Shown here in pieces: positions 7,847-15,426 of a DNA stretch of 64,000 bases. How positions within the stretch are numbered: position 1 is the first letter of the stretch; every line of letters starts with the position of its first letter. Under the pieces are notes generated by a model. That model was given only the letters and a program-made list of their open reading frames with translations, was not told the DNA's origin and did no database searches. A program made the translations under genes and the position numbers. Location: the NCBI RefSeq assembly GCF_015704865.1, contig NZ_JADQTO010000003.1:124001-188000 (forward strand). Reading direction: 5' to 3'. Source of the stretch: Actinoplanes aureus. GTDB lineage: Bacteria; Actinomycetota; Actinomycetes; Mycobacteriales; Micromonosporaceae.

Positions 7847-8666
7847 GGGCGGCGGTGAGGATCACGTACCAGACCGTGGCGACCATCAGCAGCGGCACCA
7901 CCCGCCCGCTGCGTCCGTAGATCACCTGGACCTGGTAGAACAGCTCGCCGATCGCCAGCACGTACACGATGGACGTGCTCTTGAGCAGGTTGACCAGCAG
8001 GTTCGCGGCGTTCGGCAGGATCGCGCGCATCGCCTGCGGCGCCACGATCCGGAAGAACTGCCGGTGCCGCGGGATGCCGAGCGCGGAAGCCGCCTCGTGC
8101 TGGCCCTGATCGACCGAGAGCAGGCCGGCCCGGATGATCTCGCCGGCGAACGCGGCCTCGTGCAGGGCCAGGCCGAGCAGCGCGGCGCCGAACGGGCTGA
8201 CCAGATCGGCTGTCGCGAACGACCAGCCGGGACCGAACGGGACGCCGACCCGCAGCCGGTCGTAGAGGTAGCCGAGGTTCGCCCAGAACAGCAGCTGTAC
8301 GAGCAGCGGCACGCTGCGGAACACCCAGATGTAGGTCCAGCTGACCGTGGACAGCACCGGGTTCTTCGACAGCCGCATCGCCGCCAGCGGGATGCCGCCG
8401 AGGAAGCCGAGGACCGCACCGGCGAGGGTCAGGATCAGCGTCACGCCCAGCGCCTGGACGACGGACTTCTCCAGGAAGTAGCCGAAGAAGGTGGGCCCGT
8501 CCCAGCCCGGGTTCGTGACCAGGCCGTGGACGAACTGGGCAAGCAGCACGAACACCAGCGCGACCGCGGCCCAGCGCCACCGATGGCGGGCCGGCACCAC
8601 CACGAGGTCGTCGCCGGCGGCCGGTGGATCGGCGCTCCTGGGTCGTCGGGGGGACAGCACGCTCAT
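7776..8666 (-). pseudogene. Polar amino acid ABC transporter permease, C-terminus replaced by frameshifted sequence
   Basis: HisM/GlnP-type inner-membrane permease with about five hydrophobic helices. The EAA loop, which docks the ATPase, is visible as EAASALGIPRHRQFFRIVAPQAMRAILPN. Homology runs to WYVILTAALY (about 7845), after which the expected last 20-30 residues are replaced by about 23 residues read out of frame through the ATPase gene, to a stop at 7776. ATG at 8666 is chosen because the preceding six residues (from 8684) add nothing family-like. The core may still fold, but the operon's ATPase lacks a start. It is divergent from the ssuC-like gene across about 170 bp. Confidence 0.7.
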
Positions 8667-8704
8667 GGCGCAGACGCTAGGCACCCCGCCACAAAGCCCA
8701 CAAA

Positions 8705-8715
8705 TCCTACTAGGA
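8705..8715. promoter_or_regulatory. TCCTACTAGGA palindrome between divergent ABC operons
   Basis: An 11-base perfect dyad (TCCTA-C-TAGGA) lies in the 170-bp space between the two divergent transporter operons. Related CCTA...TAGG half-sites occur upstream of the GST and YrdB-like genes near 4630-4648. It could be the operator of a sulfur-responsive regulator; no regulator gene is nearby, so this is a guess from symmetry and position. Confidence 0.35.
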
Positions 8716-8838
8716 AGATATGTTTTAACAAGTCGTCACGGCGCCGGTCCGCCCAGCCGGCGGGACGGGTATTGCCAGTAACCCCATATGCACGATAGGA
8801 ATAGCAGGCATTCACGCGTACCCCTGCCAGGAGTTTCC

Positions 8839-9702
8839 TTGACCACCTCCGTCGCTCCCGCGCCGCCTGCCGAGCGCGCCGCCGCTGTGGCCGGCCCCGC
8901 CGCCGCGCTCGCGCCCGGCGGCGGCCTGCGCCGCCGCATCATCCTGCGGCTGCTGTCGCTGCTCGCGCTCTACCTCCTCTGGGAGATCACCGCGCGCGTC
9001 ATGCGCAACCCCACCTTCATCCCCTCACCCGCCGCGGTCTGGCATCAGCTGATCACCACCTCGACCGTGCACGACGGGGTACGCGGTTACAGCGGTCACC
9101 TGCTCATCGAGCACCTCGGGGTGAGCCTGCGCCGGATCCTGATCGGGTCGGCCATCGGTGTCGCAGGCGGCCTGATCCTCGGCGTGCTGATGGGGACCAT
9201 CGGCTGGCTGCGGGTGGTCACCGAGCCGGTCGTAACGTTCATCCGGGCGCTGCCGCCGCTCGCCTACTTCAGCCTGTTCATCATCTGGTTCGGCATCGAC
9301 GAGACCCCGAAGCTGTGGCTGCTCTCGATCGCCGCGCTGCCGCCGGTCGCGGTCGCCACCGCCGCCGCCGTGCAGGGTGCGCCGACCGGGCTGGTCGAGG
9401 CCGCACGCGCGCTCGGCGCCGGACGCTGGCAGACCATCCGCGACGTCGTGCTGCCCGCCGGGCTTCCGGAGATTTTCACCGGGATCCGGCTGGCGGTCGG
9501 CGTCGCGTACTCCTCGGTCGTCGCCGCCGAGACCATCAACGGCGTGCCCGGCATCGGCGGCATGGTCCGCGACGCCCAGCGCTACTCCCAGACCGACGTG
9601 GTCGTCCTCGGCCTGTTCGCCATCGGCCTGTCCGGCCTGCTCATCGACGCCCTGCTGCGGATCACCGAGAACCGGCTGATCCCGTGGCGCGGCCGTAGTT
9701 AA
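8839..9702 (+). CDS. ssuC: Aliphatic sulfonate/taurine/nitrate-type ABC transporter permease
   Basis: SsuC/TauC/NrtB-type permease (287 residues from the chosen start). It has about six membrane helices, the WEITARVMRNPTFIPSP entry typical of the family, and the EAA loop LVEAARALGAGRWQTIRDVVLPAGLPEIF. The TTG at 8839 is preferred because CAGGAG lies at the right distance upstream; an ATG at 8788 would add 17 residues without family character. It is the first gene of ssuCAB order, followed 11 bases later by the binding protein. Role: energy-dependent uptake of organosulfonates, which FMN monooxygenases then desulfonate. Nitrate or taurine as substrate cannot be excluded from the permease alone. 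Confidence 0.88.
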   Translation: MTTSVAPAPPAERAAAVAGPAAALAPGGGLRRRIILRLLSLLALYLLWEITARVMRNPTFIPSPAAVWHQLITTSTVHDGVRGYSGHLLIEHLGVSLRRILIGSAIGVAGGLILGVLMGTIGWLRVVTEPVVTFIRALPPLAYFSLFIIWFGIDETPKLWLLSIAALPPVAVATAAAVQGAPTGLVEAARALGAGRWQTIRDVVLPAGLPEIFTGIRLAVGVAYSSVVAAETINGVPGIGGMVRDAQRYSQTDVVVLGLFAIGLSGLLIDALLRITENRLIPWRGRS

Positions 9703-9713
9703 AGGAAACGAAG

Positions 9714-10733
9714 TTGAAGAAACTCCTCGCCCTTGTCTCCGTGCTCTTCCTGGCGGCCTGCGGCAACGGTGCCGCCAGCGGTGGCCCGGACCCGGAGAAG
9801 AAGACCATCCGCGTCGCCTACCAGGCCTTCCCGAGCGGCGACCTGATCGTCAAGAACCAGGGATTGCTGGAGAAGGCGCTGCCCGACTACCAGATCACCT
9901 GGACCAAGTTCGACTCCGGCGCCAGCATCAACACCGCGTTCGTGGCCAAGAGCCTGGACATCGCCGCGATCGGGTCCAGCCCGGTGGCCCGCGGGCTGTC
10001 GGCGCCGCTGAACATCCCTTACCAGGTCGCCTTCGTGCTCGACGTGGCCGGCGACAACGAGGCGCTGGTGGCCCGCAACGGCAGTGGGGTCACCGACGTC
10101 GCCTCGCTGCGCGGCAAGAAGGTGGCCACCCCGTTCGCCTCGACCGCGCACTACAGCCTGCTCGCCGCCCTGGACAAGGCCGGCGTCAAGGAGTCCGAGC
10201 TGACCATCGTGGACCTGGAACCGCAGGACATCCTGGCCGCGTGGACCCGGGGTGACCTGGACGCGGCGTACAGCTGGCTGCCCTCGCTCGACGAGCTGAA
10301 GAAGACCGGCAAGGTGCTGATCACCAGCCGGGAGCTGGCCGCCGGCGGCAAGCCCACCCTCGACCTGGGCGTGGTCTCCACCGCGTTCGCCGAGGCACAC
10401 CCGGAGGCGGTCGACGCCTGGCGCAAGGTCGAGGCACAGGCCCTGGACATCATCGCCAACGACCCGGCGGCCGCGTCCAAGGCGGTCGGCGCCGAGCTCA
10501 ACCTCAGCCCGGACGAGGCGCTCAACCAGCTCGAGCAGGGCGTCTTCCTGAAGCCGGCGGACGTCGCCTCGCCGCAGTGGCTGGGCACCGAGGGCAATGT
10601 CGGCAAGATCGCCGACAACCTGGTCAGCGCCGCGGAGTTCCTCAAGTCCCAGCAGAAGATCGACGCGGTGCCGACGCTGGACCAGGTCAGGAAGTCCGTC
10701 TACGTCAAGGGGCTGCCCAGTGTCCTCGGCTGA
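9714..10733 (+). CDS. ssuA: Aliphatic sulfonate-type ABC transporter substrate-binding lipoprotein
   Basis: A 339-residue periplasmic-type binding protein of the SsuA/TauA family with a lipobox (FLAAC, Cys near residue 16). Visible family traits: IRVAYQAFPSGDLIVKNQG, DIAAIGSSPVARGLSAPLNI (ligand loop with G-x-S/P), LRGKKVATPFASTAHYSLL and WTRGDLDAAYSWLPSLDEL. Translation starts with TTG at 9714 behind AAAGGAAACG. The gene lies between permease and ATPase and overlaps the ATPase start by 14 bases. Taurine-like ligands are plausible because of the similarity to TauA in the WLP segment; this is not proven. Confidence 0.88.
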   Translation: MKKLLALVSVLFLAACGNGAASGGPDPEKKTIRVAYQAFPSGDLIVKNQGLLEKALPDYQITWTKFDSGASINTAFVAKSLDIAAIGSSPVARGLSAPLNIPYQVAFVLDVAGDNEALVARNGSGVTDVASLRGKKVATPFASTAHYSLLAALDKAGVKESELTIVDLEPQDILAAWTRGDLDAAYSWLPSLDELKKTGKVLITSRELAAGGKPTLDLGVVSTAFAEAHPEAVDAWRKVEAQALDIIANDPAAASKAVGAELNLSPDEALNQLEQGVFLKPADVASPQWLGTEGNVGKIADNLVSAAEFLKSQQKIDAVPTLDQVRKSVYVKGLPSVLG

Positions 10734-11484
10734 GGCGGTCGTCCTCTCCTCCGTGGAACACTCCTACGGCGACGTGACCGCGGTCGGCCCGGTCGACCTG
10801 ACCGTCCCGGCCGGGGAGTTCCTGGTCCTGGTCGGGGCGTCGGGGTGCGGTAAGAGCACGCTGCTGCGGCTGATCGCCGGTTTCGAGCAGCCGACCCGGG
10901 GGAGTGTGCGTACCGCGGGCTCGGCGCCGGTGCCGGGGCGGGGCGCGGGACTGGTCTTCCAGCAGCCACGGCTGTTCCCGTGGAAGACCGTCGGCGGCAA
11001 CATCGCCCTCGCCCTTCGCTACGCGGGCCTGCCGGCGACCCCGGAGCGGATCGACGAGCTGCTGGCCCAGGTCGGCCTGCACGACGTGGCGCACCGCCGC
11101 ACGTGGCAGATCTCCGGCGGCCAGCAGCAGCGGGTGGCGATCGCCCGCGCCCTCGCGGTGGAGAACCCGCTGCTGCTGCTCGACGAGCCGTTCGCGGCGC
11201 TGGACGCGCTCACCCGGGAACGGCTCCAGGAGGACCTGCGCCGGGTCAGCGCCGAGACCGGCCGGACCAGCGTCTTCGTCACACACAGCGTGGATGAGGC
11301 GGTCTTCCTCGGCAGCCGGGTCGTGGTGCTCACGCCCCGGCCCGGCCGGATCGCCCTGGACCTGGCGATCGACCTGCCGCGTACCGGGATCGCCGCGGAC
11401 GAACTGCGCGGCCTGCCGGAGTTCGCCGCGCTGCGCGCCGAGGTCGGCCACGCCATCCGCGACCGCGCCGAGGCGGCCGCGTAG
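10720..11484 (+). CDS. ssuB: Sulfonate-type ABC transporter ATP-binding protein
   Basis: ATPase of 254 residues of the SsuB/TauB/NrtD family. Walker A GASGCGKST at residues 39-47, Q-loop in LVFQQPRLFPW, signature ISGGQQQRVAIARAL, Walker B LLLLDEPFAALD and switch His in VFVTHSVDEAV are all intact. The GTG at 10720 lies inside the end of ssuA in another frame, so the two are translationally coupled. It completes a normal ssuCAB importer. Unlike the amino-acid-type importer on the other strand, all three subunits here look functional. Confidence 0.9.
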   Translation: MSSAEAVVLSSVEHSYGDVTAVGPVDLTVPAGEFLVLVGASGCGKSTLLRLIAGFEQPTRGSVRTAGSAPVPGRGAGLVFQQPRLFPWKTVGGNIALALRYAGLPATPERIDELLAQVGLHDVAHRRTWQISGGQQQRVAIARALAVENPLLLLDEPFAALDALTRERLQEDLRRVSAETGRTSVFVTHSVDEAVFLGSRVVVLTPRPGRIALDLAIDLPRTGIAADELRGLPEFAALRAEVGHAIRDRAEAAA

Positions 11485-11574
11485 TCGACGGGCCGGCGGC
11501 GGGCACGATGATCAACATGCTCGCCGCCACCCGGGACCCGGTGACCGGACCTTGATCCGCGAGAGTCCGCCTAG

Positions 11575-11670
11575 AGGGCTTCCATAGTCAGCGTCCGCAA
11601 GCGGTGATCTTGCTTGGCCCACGCTCAATGCTGTCTCAACGGCCGCCAGACAGCACCCACGTTGGGCCGG
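11575..11670. mobile_element. MITE-like element, copy 2 (inverted, one end missing)
   Basis: Reverse-complement copy of the element at 2927-3048, with only a few mismatches over about 95 bp. The end beginning AGGGCTTCC is kept and is preceded by CCTAG as in copy 1. The opposite terminal repeat is lost at about 11670, just before the stop of the convergent gene. It lies between convergent genes (ssuB and an exported protein), so it would not interrupt a gene. Confidence 0.65.
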
Positions 11671-11679
11671 GCATCACAT

Positions 11680-12657
11680 CTAGGCCTTCTTGACGGCGAC
11701 CTTCTTGCCGGAGGCCTTCACCGTGTAGGCGACGGTCTTCCTGGTCCACGGGTTGGTGGCGTACACGCGTACCCCGCCGGTGATGCTCTTGACCTTGACC
11801 ATGCTGACCGCGATCGCCTTGTTGGCCGCGGCCGCGTCACGGCCGACGATCTTGCGCAGGTTGGCGACCTTGACCGTGCCGCCCTTGGCGGCCTTGCGGG
11901 TGTCGGCCGCGCCGGCGGTGGCGGCGCGCTGCACCACGGTGGCCATGTCCAGGTACGCGACACCGCCCGCGAGGGTGCCCGAGGCGATCGTCGCCGACGA
12001 GGTGGGCAGGGTGACGGTCTGCCGGCCGTACGTGTAGGCGAGCGTCACCTGCATGGCCCCCTCCGCGGCGTGTGCGCCGGTCAGAGCACCGGCGGCGGAG
12101 ACGTGCAGTGTGACCTTCGCACCGTCGTCGGTGAACGTGTAGTCCGCCGAGCCGTCGTCGTTCGCCGTCTTGGTTCCGGCCTCCTGGTATCCGGCGGCCA
12201 GGCTTGCCGGGGTCGCGCCGTACTGGTCCACGTCGACGCTCTTGTCCGCGGTGAACGTGTATTTGACCGAGCTACGCCCCATCATCTTCAGGGCCGAACG
12301 CTGCCGCGCCGCGCTGATCGATTGGTACACGCCCCGGCCGTCCGCCAGGAACAGATGCAAGGAGCCGGAGCCCTGCACGGTGAGCGAGTCGGAGTACAGG
12401 CCGTGGGTCCGGTCGTACAGGACCGTCTCGTTCGCTGCGGCGCCGAACACCGCGGCGGAGAAGGCGGTCGTGGACTTCCAGCCGGCGGCGCCGGCGGTGG
12501 TGGAGGCGGCGGCCACCGACTTCATCGCCGCGGTCATCTCGGCGGCGGTCAGTTGCGTGGTGGTTCCGGCGGCGTAGGCGGTCCCGGGCGCGGCGAGCAG
12601 GCCGGCGGCCACGGCCGTGGTTGCGAGCAGAACGGCCGGACGGGTGAGAACGGACAT
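11680..12657 (-). CDS. Exported protein of unknown function
   Basis: A 325-residue protein with a typical Sec signal peptide (positively charged start, hydrophobic stretch, cleavage near AYA-AG at about residue 29). The mature part is rich in Ala, Thr and Gly with regular beta-type alternation. No catalytic motif or repeat domain is recognised, and there are no cysteines for a lipobox. The C-terminus is basic (GKKVAVKKA), which may bind wall polymers. It is the last gene before the MITE copy and convergent with ssuB. Possibly an actinobacterial surface protein; no function is claimed. Confidence 0.7.
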   Translation of the reverse strand: MSVLTRPAVLLATTAVAAGLLAAPGTAYAAGTTTQLTAAEMTAAMKSVAAASTTAGAAGWKSTTAFSAAVFGAAANETVLYDRTHGLYSDSLTVQGSGSLHLFLADGRGVYQSISAARQRSALKMMGRSSVKYTFTADKSVDVDQYGATPASLAAGYQEAGTKTANDDGSADYTFTDDGAKVTLHVSAAGALTGAHAAEGAMQVTLAYTYGRQTVTLPTSSATIASGTLAGGVAYLDMATVVQRAATAGAADTRKAAKGGTVKVANLRKIVGRDAAAANKAIAVSMVKVKSITGGVRVYATNPWTRKTVAYTVKASGKKVAVKKA

Positions 12658-12735
12658 GCGGTGACCTCATGGGGGAGGAGGGAGAGCCGGGCGCCGGACC
12701 ATCGGCTCCCGGATCACCCACCTGAGGTCTTCGGA

Positions 12736-13539
12736 TCAGGGCTTGCGGGCGACGGCTCCGTACTCGTCCACCGCGCGCAGCTCCTCCGGGCCGGCGCCGG
12801 GCGCCGGGCGCCACTGCGCACACGGCACGAGGCCCGGCTCCAGCACTTCGAGGCCCTCCAGGAAGCGGCTGATCTGGTCGGGGTGCCGCAGGTGGTAGGT
12901 GAGCGGTGCGTTCGCGTTCCACACCGCGATCGCGTCCTCGAAGGCCGGCCCGTCGATGACGTTGGTGCCGTCGGCGGTGACCAGGTAGCTGCCCGAGGGC
13001 AGCTTGGCGAGCAGGCCCCGGACGATCGAGACGGCCTGGTCGAGGTCGGGCACGTGGCCCAGGATGTTCATCAGGATCAGGCCGACCGGCTGGTCGAAGT
13101 TCAGCGTGTTGCGCGCCGCCGTGATGATCTTGTCGGGCTCGTGCAGGTTGGCGTCGACGTACTCGGTCGCGCCCTCTTTGGTGCCGGTGAGCAGCGCGCG
13201 GGCGTGCACCAGGACGAGGGGGTCGTTGTCGACGTAGACGATCCGGGAGTCCGGCGCGGCGGCCTGTGCCACCTGGTGGGTGTTCTCCGCGGTCGGCATG
13301 CCGGTGCCGATGTCCAGGAACTGCCGGATGCCCCGCTCGGTCGCGAGGAAGGTGACCGCCCGCTTGAGGAACGCCCGGGACTGGCGGGCCACCAGCTTGA
13401 TGTCCGGGTACAGGTTGGCGAAGTCGTCGCCGACCTGCCGGTCCACCTGATAGTTGTCCTTGCCGCCGAGCCAGTAGTTCCAGACCCGCGCGGAGTGCGG
13501 AACGCTGGTGTCGAGCTTCACGGCGTCGCTGTCGGTCAT
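12736..13539 (-). CDS. SAM-dependent methyltransferase, actinobacterial DUF574/Methyltransf_19 family
   Basis: A 267-residue protein with the hallmark N-terminus of this actinomycete-specific family: VPHSARVWNYWLGGKDNYQVDR. The SAM-binding motif QFLDIGTGMPT follows near residues 70-80, then VYVDNDPLVLVHARALL (motif II acidic residue) and LILMNILGHVPD. Members are numerous in Streptomyces and Actinoplanes genomes, but their substrates are unknown. ATG at 13539 is preferred over an in-frame start ten codons upstream because the family starts there. It is a single gene with no obvious operon partner. Confidence 0.88.
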   Translation of the reverse strand: MTDSDAVKLDTSVPHSARVWNYWLGGKDNYQVDRQVGDDFANLYPDIKLVARQSRAFLKRAVTFLATERGIRQFLDIGTGMPTAENTHQVAQAAAPDSRIVYVDNDPLVLVHARALLTGTKEGATEYVDANLHEPDKIITAARNTLNFDQPVGLILMNILGHVPDLDQAVSIVRGLLAKLPSGSYLVTADGTNVIDGPAFEDAIAVWNANAPLTYHLRHPDQISRFLEGLEVLEPGLVPCAQWRPAPGAGPEELRAVDEYGAVARKP

Positions 13540-13617
13540 AGGCGCTGAGCATACGCCGCCGATGGGCACCCGCCGCTACAGGTCCACACAGGACGGTAGT
13601 CCGAGCGGGTGACGCCC

Positions 13618-13644
13618 GGCCACCCCCACCGTCCTGGGGTGGCC
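13618..13644 (-). terminator. Stem-loop after the alpha-glucosidase gene
   Basis: GGCCACCCC pairs perfectly with GGGGTGGCC across a 9-base loop, about 27 bases beyond the alpha-glucosidase stop in its direction of transcription. It has no T-run, as is common in actinomycetes. Confidence 0.6.
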
Positions 13645-13670
13645 GGAACGTCTCTCTCACCCGGGAAAGG

Positions 13671-15344
13671 TCAGATGGACCACCAGGCGGTGGTGTCCGG
13701 CGGGAGCACCACGTTGTCCGGCGTACCGTCGATCGGCCCGCTGGTGAGCAGCAGCTCGCCGGGGCGGCCGACGGCGATCGGCTGGTCGCTCATGTTGACC
13801 ATGCAGCGGAACACCGGCGCGCCCTCGGCCTCGCGGTCGAAGGTCAGCATCCCGGCCGGCGCGGCCACCCAGCGCAGGTTGTCGGTCGGCGCGAGCGCCG
13901 GGTGGGTCTTGCGGACGGTGAGCGCGGCCCGGTACAGCTCCAGCGTGGAGTCCGGCAAGCCGGTCTGCGCGGCCACGCTCAGCCCGGCCCAGGAGTCCGG
14001 CTGCGGCAGCCAGCTGCCGCCGCCGTCGGGGCCGAAGCCGTACGGTGCCTCGGTCCCGCTCCACGGAATCGGCACCCGGCAGCCGTCGCGATAGCCGTCC
14101 TGGCCGGTGGCCCGGTGGAACGCCGGGTCCTGGCGCACCTCCGGCGGCAGATCGATGACCTCGGGCAGGCCGAGCTCCTCGCCCTGGTAGAGGTAGGCCG
14201 AACCGGGCAGCGCCAGCATCAGCGCGGAGGCCGCCCGGGCCCGGCGCAGGCCGGCCACCTCGTCCACCGCGGTGGGCTTGCGACCGGCCACCTCGCCCTC
14301 AGCGACCTGGAGCAGCCGGGTGGTGTGCCGGACCACGTCGTGGTTGGACAGCGTCCAGGTGGTGGGGGCGCCGACGGTACGCATGGCGGACAGCGACTCG
14401 TCGATCATCTGCCGCTGCTCGTGGGCGTTCCAGGCGGTGCCGAGGTAGCTGAAGTTGAACGCCTGGTGCAGTTCGTCGTCGCGGACGTAGTGCGAGACCC
14501 GGGCCAGGTTGGGCGCCCAGGCCTCGGCCACCGCGATCCGCTCACCGGGGTACTCGTCGAGGATCTTGCGCCAGTCGCGGTAGATCTCGTGCACGCCGTC
14601 CCGGTCGAAGCAGGGGCTCTCGCCGACACCGAGCAGGTGCCATTCGGCGTCCGAGCCGACGTCCGGCAGGCCGTCCTCCTTGACCAGGCCGTGTGCCACG
14701 TCGATCCGGAAGCCGTCGACACCCAGGTCCAGCCAGAACCGCAGGATGGTCTTGAACTCGTCGCGGACCGCCGGGTGCTCCCAGTTGAAGTCGGGCTGCT
14801 CCGGGGCGAACAGGTGCAGGTACCACTCGCCGTCCTCGACCCGGGTCCAGGCCGGTCCGCCGAAGATCGACGGCCAGTCGTTCGGCGGCAGCTCACCGTT
14901 CTCGCCCTTGCCCGGGCGGAAGTGGTAGCGCTCGCGGAACGGCGAACCGGGGCCGTCGGCGATCGCCCGCTTGAACCACTCGTGCTGGTCGGAGGAGTGG
15001 TTGGGAACGAGGTCGACGATCACCCGCAGGCCGAGCGCGTGCGCGCCGGCGATCAGCCGCTCGGCGTCGGCGACGTTGCCGAAGATCGGGTCGACGGTCC
15101 GGTAGTCCGCGACGTCGTAACCCGCGTCCGCCTGCGGCGAGGCGTAGAACGGCGAGAGCCAGACCGCGTCCACGCCGAGATCGCGCAGGTACGGCAGGCG
15201 GCTCGTGATACCCGGCAGGTCGCCGATGCCGTCACCGTTCGAGTCGGCGAAGCTGCGCGGGTAGATCTGGTAGATGACCGCGTTGCGCCACCAGGATGCC
15301 GGGGGCGCCTCGACGGTGGGCGGTGCGATCAGTTGATCCGTCAT
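13671..15344 (-). CDS. Alpha-glucosidase, glycoside hydrolase family 13
   Basis: A 557-residue cytoplasmic GH13 enzyme of the oligo-1,6-glucosidase/alpha-glucosidase type, releasing glucose from maltose-type oligosaccharides. The N-terminal VIYQIYPRSFADSNGDGIGDL is diagnostic. The catalytic triad is visible: nucleophile Asp215 in GFRIDVAHG, acid/base Glu274 in VAEAWAP and Asp336 in LSNHD. DLVPNHSS (conserved region I) and QGEELGLPE are also present. There is no signal peptide. The gene is transcribed away from its own LacI-type regulator, 82 bp downstream of that gene's end. The gap contains paired CTTGCAG elements and a palindrome, indicating maltodextrin-type control. Confidence 0.93.
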   Translation of the reverse strand: MTDQLIAPPTVEAPPASWWRNAVIYQIYPRSFADSNGDGIGDLPGITSRLPYLRDLGVDAVWLSPFYASPQADAGYDVADYRTVDPIFGNVADAERLIAGAHALGLRVIVDLVPNHSSDQHEWFKRAIADGPGSPFRERYHFRPGKGENGELPPNDWPSIFGGPAWTRVEDGEWYLHLFAPEQPDFNWEHPAVRDEFKTILRFWLDLGVDGFRIDVAHGLVKEDGLPDVGSDAEWHLLGVGESPCFDRDGVHEIYRDWRKILDEYPGERIAVAEAWAPNLARVSHYVRDDELHQAFNFSYLGTAWNAHEQRQMIDESLSAMRTVGAPTTWTLSNHDVVRHTTRLLQVAEGEVAGRKPTAVDEVAGLRRARAASALMLALPGSAYLYQGEELGLPEVIDLPPEVRQDPAFHRATGQDGYRDGCRVPIPWSGTEAPYGFGPDGGGSWLPQPDSWAGLSVAAQTGLPDSTLELYRAALTVRKTHPALAPTDNLRWVAAPAGMLTFDREAEGAPVFRCMVNMSDQPIAVGRPGELLLTSGPIDGTPDNVVLPPDTTAWWSI

Positions 15345-15367
15345 GGCGAGGAACGCTAGCAGGTGAC

Positions 15368-15379
15368 TAACACGTGTTA
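15368..15379. promoter_or_regulatory. TAACACGTGTTA palindrome upstream of alpha-glucosidase
   Basis: A 12-base perfect palindrome 24 bases upstream of the alpha-glucosidase start. With the CTTGCAG repeats 20-40 bases further upstream it may form the promoter/operator region. LacI-family half-sites often read like this; binding is inferred. Confidence 0.4.
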
Positions 15380-15398
15380 CAGAGCTGAGCGGTTGCTT

Positions 15399-15419
15399 TC
15401 TTGCAGCAAGTTCTTGCAG
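15399..15419. promoter_or_regulatory. Direct CTTGCAG repeats, probable LacI-type operator
   Basis: CTTGCAG occurs at 15400-15406 and 15413-15419 with CAAG between, giving both a direct repeat and a TTGCAGCAAG dyad. Directly repeated CTTGCAG is known at actinomycete maltose promoters bound by MalR/Reg1-type LacI proteins. It lies between the LacI gene and the alpha-glucosidase. Confidence 0.55.
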
Positions 15420-15426
15420 GGGTGTC

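Noticed and set aside
7114..8580. Single 488-residue fused permease-ATPase protein
   Set aside because: In this frame the region upstream of 7847 is not permease sequence; the real permease is in another frame, so no genuine fusion protein is encoded.
11485..11574. Short frame MINMLAATRDPVTGP after ssuB
   Set aside because: Fifteen codons without ribosome site; too short to support.
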